This document shows, piece after piece, positions 26,158 through 34,808 of a stretch of DNA of 64,000 nucleotides; position 1 is the stretch's first letter, and the number at the start of each line of letters is the position of its first letter. A model generated the notes under the pieces. It did not search any database. It saw only the letters and a list, made by a program, of their open reading frames with translations, and was not told the origin of the DNA. The stretch lies in contig JACPEA010000012.1 of the NCBI GenBank assembly GCA_016183765.1, positions 1-64,000 on the forward strand. The letters run 5' to 3'. Both the position numbers and the translations under genes were made by a program. The DNA is from Bacteroidota bacterium. Its GTDB lineage: Bacteria; Bacteroidota; Bacteroidia; Chitinophagales; Chitinophagaceae.

Positions 26158-26500
26158 TTTCCTTCTCAGGAGGGTCTCCCCAGTGGGGGACCCTCCGCTT
26201 AGCATTACAAAATACTCATGCTTACACTCAGTACAGGCCTCCGTTTTTAGAAACACGAATTCCCCTGCGTACAAACCGCAATCAACCGCTGCAGGCGGGA
26301 CTGCCGGAAAACTACCTGCACAGCTCAGCCCGCTATTATCATACAGGTGAACAAGGCGTATATCCTGTTATTACATATATGGAGTTGCAGGATGTTGCTC
26401 TTACTTAGTTTTATGTGCTATGATGAGTGAAGCAGTGGTAGAGCGGTGCTTCTAAGCAAAGAGCCCCCCGCTGGGGAGACCCTTCGCAGAAGGGAAACTT
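26158..26500 (+). mobile_element. MITE-like noncoding element, copy A
   Basis: This copy is about 340 bp. Its left end (TTCCTTCTCAGGAGGGTCTC, continuing CCCAGTGGGGGACC) and right end (26449-26500, TTCTAAGCAAAGAGCCCCCC...CTTCGCAGAAGGG) are imperfect inverted repeats of about 46 bases. Each end can also fold on itself. The body (AACCGCAATCAACCGCTGCA and so on) has no credible ORF. It is about 85 percent similar by eye to the copy at 29603-29898, same orientation. Ends plus noncoding body suggest a non-autonomous transposon; no target duplication could be confirmed. Confidence 0.6.
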
Positions 26501-26557
26501 ATTTTAGGACGAGACAGAAGGCTACCGAAACTGTGTCTACTATTCGATTCCCTATTT

Positions 26558-27361
26558 TTATTCTCCCGGCTTTTGACTGGTTTTCGCTTTAATTGCCTTT
26601 ATGAATTCACCAGAATTGGAAACCCATCCTAATACACTCTGGATAACTAAAATAGATGCTTCGTGATTACTTTTTGGCAGGTCATACCCGATCGGTTCAG
26701 CAGTGCAATCTTCAAGAACTATGGCTGAATAATCTCTGAACATGGCATCTCTGACAGTTGATTCAACACATACGCTCGTTGTACATCCCGTAACAATGAG
26801 GTAAGTTATTTTTAATTTTTTAAGTATTGAATCCAAATCGGTCTGGTAAAAGCCACTATACCTTGTCTTGTATATGACAATGTCTTCTGGTTGAGGCCTG
26901 AGTTCTGGAACTATTTCCGTTCCCCAGGAATCCCTTATGAGAATACGGCTTTCTGATCCATCCGGGGCAATCATTGTATCACCCACATGCATAATGTTCA
27001 GGTGGCTAAAGCGATTTTTTGATCCTTCTTTTCCTACGTCCGATAGATCTTCATGATAGCCCATTTTAAGATAAATGATTTTTATGCCTGCTTTCCGTGC
27101 TGCTTCCAAAACTCTGGCGGTAGTGGGTACAACTTTCTGAATCATGGAAATATTGACTCCGGCTTTATCAAACATACCTCCTTTTGAGCCGAAGTCGTTC
27201 TCCATATCAACCACAATTAAAGCCGTGTTTGCAATATTAACTGCAATTGGACCTGGCTTTGCTTCTATGAGAATTTTTTTCATGTCAGGTGTTTTGTTTT
27301 GTGCGTGAGTAATGCCTACCATCAAAAAGGATATTAATACTAAAACATAAACTCGTTTCAT
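26558..27361 (-). CDS. exported isochorismatase-like cysteine hydrolase
   Basis: The family cleaves amide or enol-ether bonds with an Asp-Lys-Cys triad. Here these are Asp in LIVVDMENDF, Lys in VIYKTRYSGFY and Cys in TGCTTSVCVEST. The layout resembles RutB-like ureidoacrylate amidohydrolases. The ATG at 27361 gives 267 residues and a signal peptide (VLVLISFLMVGITHAQ); the longer ORF start has no support. Export to the periplasm is unusual for this family. It lies 91 bases after an AraC-type regulator on the same strand, in an AT-rich block between MITE-like copies. The substrate is unknown. Confidence 0.85.
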   Translation of the reverse strand: MKRVYVLVLISFLMVGITHAQNKTPDMKKILIEAKPGPIAVNIANTALIVVDMENDFGSKGGMFDKAGVNISMIQKVVPTTARVLEAARKAGIKIIYLKMGYHEDLSDVGKEGSKNRFSHLNIMHVGDTMIAPDGSESRILIRDSWGTEIVPELRPQPEDIVIYKTRYSGFYQTDLDSILKKLKITYLIVTGCTTSVCVESTVRDAMFRDYSAIVLEDCTAEPIGYDLPKSNHEASILVIQSVLGWVSNSGEFIKAIKAKTSQKPGE

Positions 27362-27452
27362 AACAAATAATTTTGCACTAACAAAATTGAACCGTATTTG
27401 GAATGAAAAGTGGTAAAAAAAGGACATTTTGGGATAATGGCATTTAGCTGAA

Positions 27453-28301
27453 TTAAATACGATTTCGATAAAGTTCATTTGAAAGTCCAAGTTTACATTC
27501 AGGAGAATTGCTTTCAAGCAAATGAAATTCGCATGGAGTTAAGCCGGTAAATCTTTTATAATCTTTCACCAAATGTTGGTAATCATAATAGCCGCATTCA
27601 ATGGCTATCCTAAGCCAATCCATTTTGGGATACCTGTTTTTTATATTAAAGGCATTGGTAAATCGAATGATCGTTGAATACATTTTAGGATTAATACCTG
27701 TCCTTTCATTAAAGGTTCTCTTAAACTGTTTTGCAGAGAGGCAGCATTCTTTAGCTAACTGATCGAGAGAGATATTACCGTAGCGTTTCATCATTAATTT
27801 ACTTGCAGAATCTAATAGATGAACATCTCTTCGTGAATTGTTTACTATGTCAGCTACAAACCTATCAGCTATTAAAAGCATCTCACTGTAACTTTTGGCA
27901 TGCTGTAACTGTTCGTGGGTAAAACGGATGTTTTTGGGAAAAGTAACTGTTGCATCAACAAATTGATCCGTAAGTTCAAAAGAGGGTATGCCTGTTAGCC
28001 GGAATAAGCCGGTTGGCTGAAAAACAATCTGAAGGTTTAAAAAGTCTTTCTGTAAATATCGCCTGGTAACTGAGGTCTGTTGCCCTATCATACTAATAGG
28101 AGGCAGCCTGTTTTTTTCTTTGGAATTATTAAATTCAACCAGTAAACTATCGCGAAGAATAAAAGAAAGACAGTTTTCCGGTTTTGGAGGGTACACTTTA
28201 AAAGGAATGGCAAAAGAATTATCAAATTCAAAATGTACTATTCTATACCATTGTACAAACTCGCTGAATGCAGGATTTGGCAAAAAATCTTTTATGATCA
28301 T
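27453..28301 (-). CDS. AraC-family transcriptional regulator
   Basis: The 282-residue protein (start at 28301, giving MIIKDFLPNPAFSEFV) has a Bacteroidota-type N-terminal sensor domain, about 1-160, with WYRIVHF and VFQPTGLFRLTG. The C-terminal AraC DNA-binding domain has two helix-turn-helix motifs: ISLDQLAKECCLSAKQFKRTF and then MDWLRIAIECGYYDYQHLVKDYKRFTG. It probably controls the hydrolase gene that follows. The gene is AT-rich and sits in the accessory block. The effector is unknown. Confidence 0.9.
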   Translation of the reverse strand: MIIKDFLPNPAFSEFVQWYRIVHFEFDNSFAIPFKVYPPKPENCLSFILRDSLLVEFNNSKEKNRLPPISMIGQQTSVTRRYLQKDFLNLQIVFQPTGLFRLTGIPSFELTDQFVDATVTFPKNIRFTHEQLQHAKSYSEMLLIADRFVADIVNNSRRDVHLLDSASKLMMKRYGNISLDQLAKECCLSAKQFKRTFNERTGINPKMYSTIIRFTNAFNIKNRYPKMDWLRIAIECGYYDYQHLVKDYKRFTGLTPCEFHLLESNSPECKLGLSNELYRNRI

Positions 28302-28492
28302 ATTTTTAGATTTTAAGTCCGGTACACCTCGGAAATAAATGCCTTCCAATTTTTCCTTCTAACATGACCGCTACTGTTTTGCAACTGGCGAAAGTGGCGA
28401 ATACGAAGCTCCCTTGTTCAATTAACCACTAAACAGCCATTTGCGCTGAACCCTTGCTATCCGCTCGTTGTATTCTCAATTCATCTCACTGG

Positions 28493-28711
28493 CTATTTTT
28501 TTAAGAGCTTAGTAAGTGCAGAACCTTTATGAGCGGCAATATGATCTGTCTTGCTGCTTTTTATTTCATACTGAGGTTCTTCTTCCGTAGCATGATGCGT
28601 ATAACCTTTGTAATCAAAATTTTTGGTATGTATCTTAATAATAGTCCCTGAAACCTTTCCTGCTTCGGAGTTCCAGCTTACATTGTCGCCTACTTGAAAT
28701 TTGGTTGTCAT
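28493..28711 (-). CDS. DUF2945 (hypervirulence-associated, TUDOR-like) small protein
   Basis: Starting at the ATG at 28711, the protein is 72 residues: KFQVGDNVSWNSEAGKVSGT then the conserved YTHHATEEEPQYEIKSSKTD and a Lys/Leu-rich end. This matches DUF2945, a small SH3/Tudor-like fold of unknown function found widely in bacteria and fungi. It starts 22 bases after the DUF488 gene on the same strand, so they form a pair, a combination I recall as recurrent. The ORF-track start upstream overlaps DUF488 and is less likely. Confidence 0.8.
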   Translation of the reverse strand: MTTKFQVGDNVSWNSEAGKVSGTIIKIHTKNFDYKGYTHHATEEEPQYEIKSSKTDHIAAHKGSALTKLLKK

Positions 28712-28733
28712 AACCAGATTTTTAATGACAGAT

Positions 28734-29270
28734 CTAATTTTCATCGGAATAGAATACATTGCCATCAACTATTCTTGCCGGTGCAGTGTATGTATGATCC
28801 TGGGTTTTCCCGGTTGTCATAATATGTAATACCGTCCAGCCTTTTGCTTTCAGATAATCGGACACCATTGAACGATGACATCTCCACCAAACCGCTTCGG
28901 AGCACATATAAGCCGTGGGCTGTTGTAAAGCGATAAATTCCAGTTTTGCTATGCCGCTTTCAAATTCTCCGGTTTCCATATAATCGGCATAAGCCCTGAA
29001 AGAGTCATTGTTCCAGCGGTTATTCTTTGAATCTTTTTTCTTCTTTCTTCTTCCTCCCAAATCAGCCAGATGTATGTATTGTATCCCGGTTTCTTCCAGG
29101 GATATTTTTAAATTTTCCCTGTCAAATTGCGGGAACTTGCGTGAACCGGGCAAACTCCGTATGTCGGCAAGAGCCTTAATGTCAAAAGAATGCAGCATAT
29201 CCAAAAAAACAGCTATACTATGGGTAGAATGACCTATGGTATAGATGGTATATGTTCCCGGTTTGTTCAT
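28734..29270 (-). CDS. DUF488 family protein
   Basis: The 178-residue protein has the family marks: TIGHSTHS near the start, LADIRSLPGSRKFPQFD, and near the end MCSEAVWWRCHRSMVSDYL with conserved Cys, Trp and Arg. DUF488 proteins are of unknown function, sometimes linked to stress or DNA-related islands. It leads the DUF488-DUF2945 pair. A highly basic KKKKDSKNN insert lies near 75. The gene is AT-rich like the rest of the block. Confidence 0.85.
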   Translation of the reverse strand: MNKPGTYTIYTIGHSTHSIAVFLDMLHSFDIKALADIRSLPGSRKFPQFDRENLKISLEETGIQYIHLADLGGRRKKKKDSKNNRWNNDSFRAYADYMETGEFESGIAKLEFIALQQPTAYMCSEAVWWRCHRSMVSDYLKAKGWTVLHIMTTGKTQDHTYTAPARIVDGNVFYSDEN

Positions 29271-29349
29271 TTGGGATCATTCAATGCTAAATTATATTTG
29301 GTAATATACTGCTGTTTTTCTTTTGGTATCCTAAAATGTAGATTCTGGA

Positions 29350-29404
29350 GCATACTGCCCCTCATTCTGTTTTATGCTGACCCTCATTCCGGAGTGTTGA
29401 CCCC
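29350..29404. mobile_element. possible IS21-like terminal remnant
   Basis: Related units follow each other: ACTGCCCCTCATTCTG, GCTGACCCTCATTCCGGA and GTTGACCCC. Multiple internal copies of a TGACCC...ATTCCGGA unit are typical of IS21-family ends as I remember them. No istA/istB coding sequence is present, so at best this is a leftover end. Confidence 0.3.
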
Positions 29405-29448
29405 GCCAAAATCTATTGAATTAGAATCTGTTATAGGTAAAGCGACGA

Positions 29449-29493
29449 TTCTAAACAAAGCCCCCCCGCTGGGAAGGCTCTTTGCAGAAGGGA
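29449..29493 (+). mobile_element. solo right end of the MITE-like element
   Basis: ATTCTAAACAAAGCCCCCCC and GCTGGGAAGGCTCTTTGCAG match the right end of copy A with a few changes. No body precedes it, so a third copy was largely deleted. It lies 110 bases before copy B. Confidence 0.5.
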
Positions 29494-29602
29494 AAAAAGA
29501 TCGCCGGAAGTATTAAGGTGGAAAACATGTTCTGTTGCCCAGCTTTGGTAAATGCAATGTTAGCTGAGTTGCTTAAGAATCCAGGAGAACCTGAACTTCT
29601 GA

Positions 29603-29898
29603 TTCCTTCTAAGCGGAGGGTCTCCCCAGCGGGGGACCCTCCGCTTAGAATTACAAAACACTCAGTACAATCCTCTATTTTTTAGAAACGCGAATTTCCC
29701 TGCGTACAACCCGCAATCAACCGTTGCAGGCGGTACCGCCGGAAGACTACTACTGCACAGTTCAACCCGCCATTATTATTATATAGGTGAACAAGGTGTA
29801 TATCCCGTTATTACATATAGGGAGTTGCAGGATATTGATCTAACTTGGTTTTCTGCGCTATTATGATGAGTGAAACAGTGGCAGAGCGGTGATGCTTC
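29603..29898 (+). mobile_element. MITE-like noncoding element, copy B (right end degraded)
   Basis: The left end forms a near-perfect hairpin: AAGCGGAGGGTC pairs with GACCCTCCGCTT and CCCC with GGGG around AGC. The body follows copy A base for base with about 15 percent changes. The right end is lost after GATGCTTCCGCGAAGGGG, where a word array begins. A TTCCTTCTCCGGAAGGGAAG piece at about 30020 may be what is left of its terminus. Confidence 0.6.
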
Positions 29899-29930
29899 CG
29901 CGAAGGGGCTTGGGGGGGGCGATCGGGAGG

Positions 29931-30019
29931 CGTGAGTCGTCAGTGGTGAGTGGTGAGTAGGGAGTGGGTTGGGAACAGCCCATTCACCATTCACAACTCA
30001 CAACTCACCACTGACGACT
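29931..30019. repeat. word array between MITE copy B and pckA
   Basis: GTCGTCAGTGGTGAGTGGTG words on the left and CACAACTCACCACTGACGAC on the right are complementary. They are the same words as after gltA and recG. The array lies beyond the pckA terminator on the 3' side of pckA. Confidence 0.75.
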
Positions 30020-30097
30020 TTCCTTCTCCGGAAGGGAAGGTTACTGAAACCGATCGGCACCTCCTGCTGTAGGGCGGGGCCTATCAGCACCCTATCC

Positions 30098-30130
30098 CAA
30101 AAGAAAACGCCACCTTTTGGGTGGCGTTCC
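30098..30130 (-). terminator. terminator of pckA
   Basis: Read on the minus strand, the stem AACGCCACC / GGTGGCGTT with a five-base loop is followed by TTCTTTT. It lies about 60 bases after the pckA stop. Confidence 0.8.
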
Positions 30131-30187
30131 TGTAACAGACAAGCAACCAAGAGACCCTTTCTGTAACACGTTATGGCATTACGGTAA

Positions 30188-31792
30188 TCAGTTAGTTTTG
30201 GGTGCGGCCTGCAGAATTTCTTCGGATACGCCGGAAGCGTATTTTTCAAAATTCTGCACGAATTGCAGGGCCAGGTCGCGTGCTTTGGCATCATAGGCAG
30301 TTGTATCCGCCCAGGTGCTGCGTGGATTCAAAATTTCTGCGGGTACACCGGGGCAAGTCAATGGTATTTCCATCCCGAATATAGGGTGAGTTTCATATGC
30401 TACCTTATCCAGCTTGCCTTCCAGCGCCGCGGTGATCATGGCGCGGGTATATGCCAGTTTCATGCGGTTGCCCACACCATAAGGACCACCACTCCAGCCG
30501 GTATTCACCATCCATACGTTCACTTCGTGTCTGCGCATCTTCTCTCCCAGCATTTCGGCATATTTACCCGGGTGCAGTGGCAGGAAAGGTGCACCAAAAC
30601 AAGCACTGAAAGTGGTTTTGGGTTCGGTGACTCCCGCTTCGGTACCTGCAACTTTAGCGGTATAACCACTGATGAACTGGTACATAGCCTGTCCGGCAGA
30701 TAAACGGCTGATCGGTGGCAATACACCGTAGGCATCACAGGTCAAAAAGAAGATGTTTTTGGGTAAACCGCCAATACTTGGCTCCAATGCATTACTGATA
30801 TAACCCAGCGGGTAACTTACCCGGGTATTTTCGGTGATCCGTTTGCTGCTGAAATCGATCTTTTGTGTACCGGGATAAAACTGGATATTCTCTACCAATG
30901 CCGCCGGGCGGATGGCCCGGAAGATCTCGGGTTCTTTCTCTTCACTCAGGTCGATGGTCTTGGCATAACAGCCGCCTTCAAAATTGAATACGGAGCTGTC
31001 GGTCCAGCCATGTTCATCATCACCGATCAGTTTGCGGTTGGGATCAGCGCTGAGGGTGGTCTTGCCCGTTCCACTCAGACCAAAGAAAACGGCCACATCA
31101 CCTGCTGCACCCATATTGGCACTGCAGTGCATGCTCAGTACATTCCTTTGATTGGGAAGGATAAAATTGAGCACGCTGAAAATGCCTTTTTTGATCTCAC
31201 CCGTATAACCTGTTCCACCTATGAGAATGGTTTTGTGCGTGAATGACAGGATCGCAAAATTGTGCTGCCGGGTTCCATCAACTGCCGGATCGGCTTTAAA
31301 ACCGGGCGCCTGTATGATATGCCATTCGGGTTCAAAACCCGGCAACTCCTCTTCTGATGGACGAAGGAACATGTTATACGCAAACAGGTTGCTCCAGGGA
31401 TGTTCATTGATGACACGGATATTCAGGCGGTGAGATGGATCGGCGCAGGCATGTGCATCGCGCACCCATATCTCTTCTTTCTCACCGAGATAATCCAGCA
31501 GTTTTTTCTTCAGCTGGTGAAAATATTTTTCCTCGATGGATATATTGAAACCGTTCCAGTCCACCGAGTCCGCCGTGATCGCATCTTTTACGATGAATTT
31601 ATCTTTCGGACTACGGCCGGTAAATTCTCCCGTCTGAATACAAAGCGCCCCGGTATCGTTAAACACCCCTTGTCCGCGCAGAACCGTCTGTTCTGCCAAT
31701 TCTTCGGGTGATAACTGGTAATGAATGCCTGTGCTGTCGGTTAAACCCAATTCCTGCAGGATCTGCCTCGAGATCATGGTAGCTGTCATCAT
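30188..31792 (-). CDS. pckA: ATP-dependent phosphoenolpyruvate carboxykinase
   Basis: This enzyme converts oxaloacetate and ATP to PEP, CO2 and ADP, the first step of gluconeogenesis, and can run in reverse in some Bacteroidota. The 534-residue length is normal. Visible motifs are FTGRSPKDKF (substrate Arg), GTGYTGEIKKG (Lys at the metal site), the kinase P-loop FGLSGTGKTTLS, and LIGDDEHGW with metal-binding Asp. The start is one of two adjacent ATG codons. A TACATTTG box lies 26 bases upstream and a terminator follows. Confidence 0.96.
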   Translation of the reverse strand: MMTATMISRQILQELGLTDSTGIHYQLSPEELAEQTVLRGQGVFNDTGALCIQTGEFTGRSPKDKFIVKDAITADSVDWNGFNISIEEKYFHQLKKKLLDYLGEKEEIWVRDAHACADPSHRLNIRVINEHPWSNLFAYNMFLRPSEEELPGFEPEWHIIQAPGFKADPAVDGTRQHNFAILSFTHKTILIGGTGYTGEIKKGIFSVLNFILPNQRNVLSMHCSANMGAAGDVAVFFGLSGTGKTTLSADPNRKLIGDDEHGWTDSSVFNFEGGCYAKTIDLSEEKEPEIFRAIRPAALVENIQFYPGTQKIDFSSKRITENTRVSYPLGYISNALEPSIGGLPKNIFFLTCDAYGVLPPISRLSAGQAMYQFISGYTAKVAGTEAGVTEPKTTFSACFGAPFLPLHPGKYAEMLGEKMRRHEVNVWMVNTGWSGGPYGVGNRMKLAYTRAMITAALEGKLDKVAYETHPIFGMEIPLTCPGVPAEILNPRSTWADTTAYDAKARDLALQFVQNFEKYASGVSEEILQAAPKTN

Positions 31793-31818
31793 AAAACAAA
31801 CAAACGTTAGTTAGAATA

Positions 31819-31826
31819 CAAATGTA
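31819..31826 (-). promoter_or_regulatory. -7 box TACATTTG of pckA
   Basis: TACATTTG matches TAnnTTTG and ends 26 bases before the pckA ATG, giving a leader of about 20 bases. No clear -33 TTG was seen. The remainder of the 349-base gap to the barrel gene shows only an 8-bp inverted pair AACCTGTT/AACAGGTT. Confidence 0.5.
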
Positions 31827-32118
31827 ATTGTTTAATGCTTTCGCTGATTTTGATGTGTGGCAGGTACACATCAAAAATATTTAACCTGTTTCCGGTTTCT
31901 TGAAAAATATCCAACAGGTTTTGTGGTTTTCTAAACCAGACACATGGATAACAGGCATATTTTGAAGGTTTTAGAAATAATTTTGAGCGGTTCCAACAAA
32001 GAAGCGCCTGGAAGATCCTGCCGGTAAAAAATGGTTATAACTGCCTGGGTGACCGCTGATCCCGGCGATCCTAACATTTTTTTAGATAACAAAAAATTTC
32101 TATGCCTGCTGAATTGAG

Positions 32119-32126
32119 TAGGTTTG
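32119..32126 (+). promoter_or_regulatory. -7 box TAGGTTTG of the barrel protein gene
   Basis: TAGGTTTG fits TAnnTTTG, and the ATG at 32142 lies 15 bases after it. Confidence 0.45.
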
Positions 32127-32141
32127 CAGGAAATCTGCGTT

Positions 32142-32744
32142 ATGAATATCCGGAAACTGCTTTTTGTACTTGTTCTGGCTGTAACAGCCACCGGCAGTTT
32201 TGCCCAGCAGAATGAAGATGGAGATGAGAAGGGCAAATTCAAAAGAGAAAATATTTTCCTGGGAACCAGTCTGAACCTGGGTATCACCAACCGTTCGTTC
32301 AATGTTGGTTTGAACCCCGAGATCGGCTACAGCATTGCCAGGTGGCTGGATGGTGGCGTGGCGCTCAATATCAACTATTTTTCACAGAACGCTTCTGAAT
32401 TCAGCAATATCCGTTTCCGCAATTTCAACCTGGGTGGCGGACCTTTTCTGCGGGTATGGCCCGTCAGTTTCCTGCACCTGCAGGTACAACCCGAATTTAA
32501 CTGGATCAACTCCAGTCAGAAAAATGTTCAGACCGGGCAAACAGGCAGTTTTCAATACCATGCGGGAAGTTTACTGGTTGGTGTGGGTTATGGAACACGT
32601 GTACTGGGCTCACATTACTCTTATGTTACCCTGATGATCGATGTTACCCAAAACATCAACTCCCCCTACCGCGATCAGTACAACGATCCGCTGCCCATTT
32701 TCCGGGCAGGTTTTGGCATGTACCTTAAACCAAAGCGTCGATAG
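32142..32744 (+). CDS. small outer-membrane beta-barrel protein
   Basis: The ATG at 32142 gives 200 residues with a clean signal peptide (LLFVLVLAVTATGSFAQ). The mature part alternates polar and hydrophobic residues with aromatic ends and Gly turns (NVGLNPEIGYSIARWLDGG, LQVQPEFNWINSS), and ends GFGMYLKPKRR, as porin-family OmpA-like barrels do. It should be an eight-strand or similar outer-membrane barrel; its role is unknown. The last 20 bases overlap the 3' end of the convergent LOG-family gene. Confidence 0.8.
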   Translation: MNIRKLLFVLVLAVTATGSFAQQNEDGDEKGKFKRENIFLGTSLNLGITNRSFNVGLNPEIGYSIARWLDGGVALNINYFSQNASEFSNIRFRNFNLGGGPFLRVWPVSFLHLQVQPEFNWINSSQKNVQTGQTGSFQYHAGSLLVGVGYGTRVLGSHYSYVTLMIDVTQNINSPYRDQYNDPLPIFRAGFGMYLKPKRR

Positions 32745-33264
32745 CAGCAACCGGATCATCACAAACGATCAACCGGTCGCGCCAGTTATCATACAGGAAT
32801 TCCTCATCCAGCATCCTGTCGATATGTGCCACCAGGTGTTGGTAAAATCCGGCCGTATTCAGCAGCACGATCTTTTTATTATGGATATTGAGGTTGTTCC
32901 AGGTAAGCATTTCAAAAAATTCATCGAGCGTTCCGTTACCACCGGCCAGTACAATGGCCGCATCGCACAATTCATACATCGTTTTTTTACGAACATGCAT
33001 ATCGGCCACCACACGCAGTTCCGTAATACCTTTGTGTTCGGCTTCCCATTCCAGTAAGATCTCGGGTATCACACCGATCACTTTACCACCATTGTCCATG
33101 GCAGCATTGGCCACAGCTCCCATCAGGCCTTTGTTGCCGCCACCATACACCATCGTGATCTTCCGATCTGCAAACAGCCAGCCCAACTGTGCAGCATGCG
33201 TAACATACAATGGATTTTTACCGGATCGTGACCCGCAAAACACTGCGATATTGTTGACAGACAT
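32725..33264 (-). CDS. LOG-family protein (nucleotide 5'-monophosphate phosphoribohydrolase)
   Basis: LOG-type enzymes split cytokinin- or nucleotide-like ribosides to free base and ribose 5-phosphate. The protein has the Rossmann opening NIAVFCGSRSG, YGGGNKGLMGAV, the catalytic MHVRKKTM and AGGNGTLDEFFE (PGGxGTxxE type, with Ala for Pro). The ATG at 33264 gives 179 residues; an in-frame ATG five codons earlier is possible. The 3' end overlaps the convergent barrel gene by 20 bases. The true substrate in this organism is not known. Confidence 0.9.
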   Translation of the reverse strand: MSVNNIAVFCGSRSGKNPLYVTHAAQLGWLFADRKITMVYGGGNKGLMGAVANAAMDNGGKVIGVIPEILLEWEAEHKGITELRVVADMHVRKKTMYELCDAAIVLAGGNGTLDEFFEMLTWNNLNIHNKKIVLLNTAGFYQHLVAHIDRMLDEEFLYDNWRDRLIVCDDPVAAIDALV

Positions 33265-33347
33265 ATACCAAATTTTCAAATGGCAAATTAGGTTAAATAT
33301 TTTTCACTACTTTTCCATTTTCGTTTGATCATTTTAATTACCCCAAT

Positions 33348-34808
33348 ATGTCTCCATTACTGCTTTTTTCCTTTGTTATCGCTTATTTCATGATATTACT
33401 CGGTGTGGCCTGGTACACCGGCAAGAACAGCACCAACGACTCTTTCTTCATCGGTAACAAAAGCAGTAACTGGATGCTGGTGGCATTCGGTATGGTGGGT
33501 ACTTCTCTTAGCGGCGTTACGTTCGTGAGTGTTCCGGGAGCCGTTGCCAAAGAATCCTTTGCCTATTTCCAGATCACGCTCGGTTACCTTATCGGTTACC
33601 TGGTGATCGCCTATGTGTTGCTTCCACTTTACTACCGGCTGAACCTTACTTCCATCTATCATTACCTGCACAACCGCCTGGGCTTTACATCCTATAAAAC
33701 GGGGGCCAGCTTTTTTATCCTGTCACGTATCCTTGGCGCTACCGCACGTTTGTACCTCGTGGTCAATATCCTGCAGGAAGCCATCCTGAACAGTTTTCAT
33801 ATTCCTTTCTGGGCCACTACCCTGATCATCCTGGTGATGATCTTATTGTATACCTATGAAGGGGGTGTTAAAACCATCGTTTGGACTGATACCCTGCAAA
33901 CTACCTGTATGCTGCTGGGACTGATCATCTGCGTGGTATATATCCTCAGCCAAATGAACATGGGTTTTGGCGAAAGCCTGCAGGTCATGGGTGAAAAAGG
34001 GTATTCCAAAATCTTCTTCACAGACCCTAACAGCAAACTGTTCTTTGTAAAACAGATCCTGGCCGGTGCCTTTATCACGGTGACCATGACCGGTATGGAC
34101 CAGGAAATGATGCAGAAAAACATTTCTGTAAAAACGTTGAAAGATTCGCAGAAGAATGTGATCTCCATGTCCATCGTGCTGATGATCGTGATCCTGATCT
34201 TCCTGTTCCTTGGCGGTCTACTGTACCTGTATGCTACCCAGCTGAACCTGGATGTAACCGGCGACAAATTATTCCCGACCATCGCACTGCAGCATATGCC
34301 GCCATTTGTTTCCGTGATCTTTATCATCGCCCTGATCTCGGCGCTCTTCCCTAGTGCTGATGGCGCCATCACGGCCCTGACCTCCACTTTCTGTATCGAC
34401 ATCATCGGCATGCAACGCAGGGCGGACATGACAGATGAACAAAAGAAAAAATTACGCCAGCGCGTGCACCTTTCCTTCGCATTCATCTTCCTGCTGTTTG
34501 TGATGATGTTCAAATGGATCAACGACTCCAGCATGATCGGCCTGATCCTGAAAGTGGCCACATTCACCTACGGACCGCTGCTGGGCCTGTTCACTTTCGG
34601 CATTATTTGCAAGCGTAAGGTGAGCGATCACCTGGTGCCTTTTGTCTGTATCATTTCGCCGATCATCTGCTTCCTGCTGGACCGCTTCCAGAAACAGATC
34701 TTCGGCTCTTTTGAACTGGGCCTGGAACTACTGATCATTAATGGACTGATCACTTTTATCGGCTTATGGCTGGTCTCTAAACCTTCCCCTGAAACCGCTA
34801 AAGCATAA
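33348..34808 (+). CDS. sodium:solute symporter (SSS family)
   Basis: The 486-residue inner-membrane protein has about 13 hydrophobic segments and the SSS layout. The first helix is LLLFSFVIAYFMILLGVAWY, followed by the conserved YFIGN-like stretch (FFIGNKSSNWMLVAFGMVGTSLSG). The Na+ site region GALISALFPSADGAIT-like (ISALFPSADGAITALTST) is near 330. The solute cannot be told. A perfect palindrome starts right after the stop codon. Confidence 0.88.
   Translation: MSPLLLFSFVIAYFMILLGVAWYTGKNSTNDSFFIGNKSSNWMLVAFGMVGTSLSGVTFVSVPGAVAKESFAYFQITLGYLIGYLVIAYVLLPLYYRLNLTSIYHYLHNRLGFTSYKTGASFFILSRILGATARLYLVVNILQEAILNSFHIPFWATTLIILVMILLYTYEGGVKTIVWTDTLQTTCMLLGLIICVVYILSQMNMGFGESLQVMGEKGYSKIFFTDPNSKLFFVKQILAGAFITVTMTGMDQEMMQKNISVKTLKDSQKNVISMSIVLMIVILIFLFLGGLLYLYATQLNLDVTGDKLFPTIALQHMPPFVSVIFIIALISALFPSADGAITALTSTFCIDIIGMQRRADMTDEQKKKLRQRVHLSFAFIFLLFVMMFKWINDSSMIGLILKVATFTYGPLLGLFTFGIICKRKVSDHLVPFVCIISPIICFLLDRFQKQIFGSFELGLELLIINGLITFIGLWLVSKPSPETAKA

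Noticed and set aside
29482-29685. 67-residue ORF across the MITE-like copy B
   Set aside because: Not kept in copy A; the element body shows no conserved frame.
33854-34567. 237-residue ORF antisense to the symporter
   Set aside because: Antisense shadow of a well-supported membrane protein; no own features.
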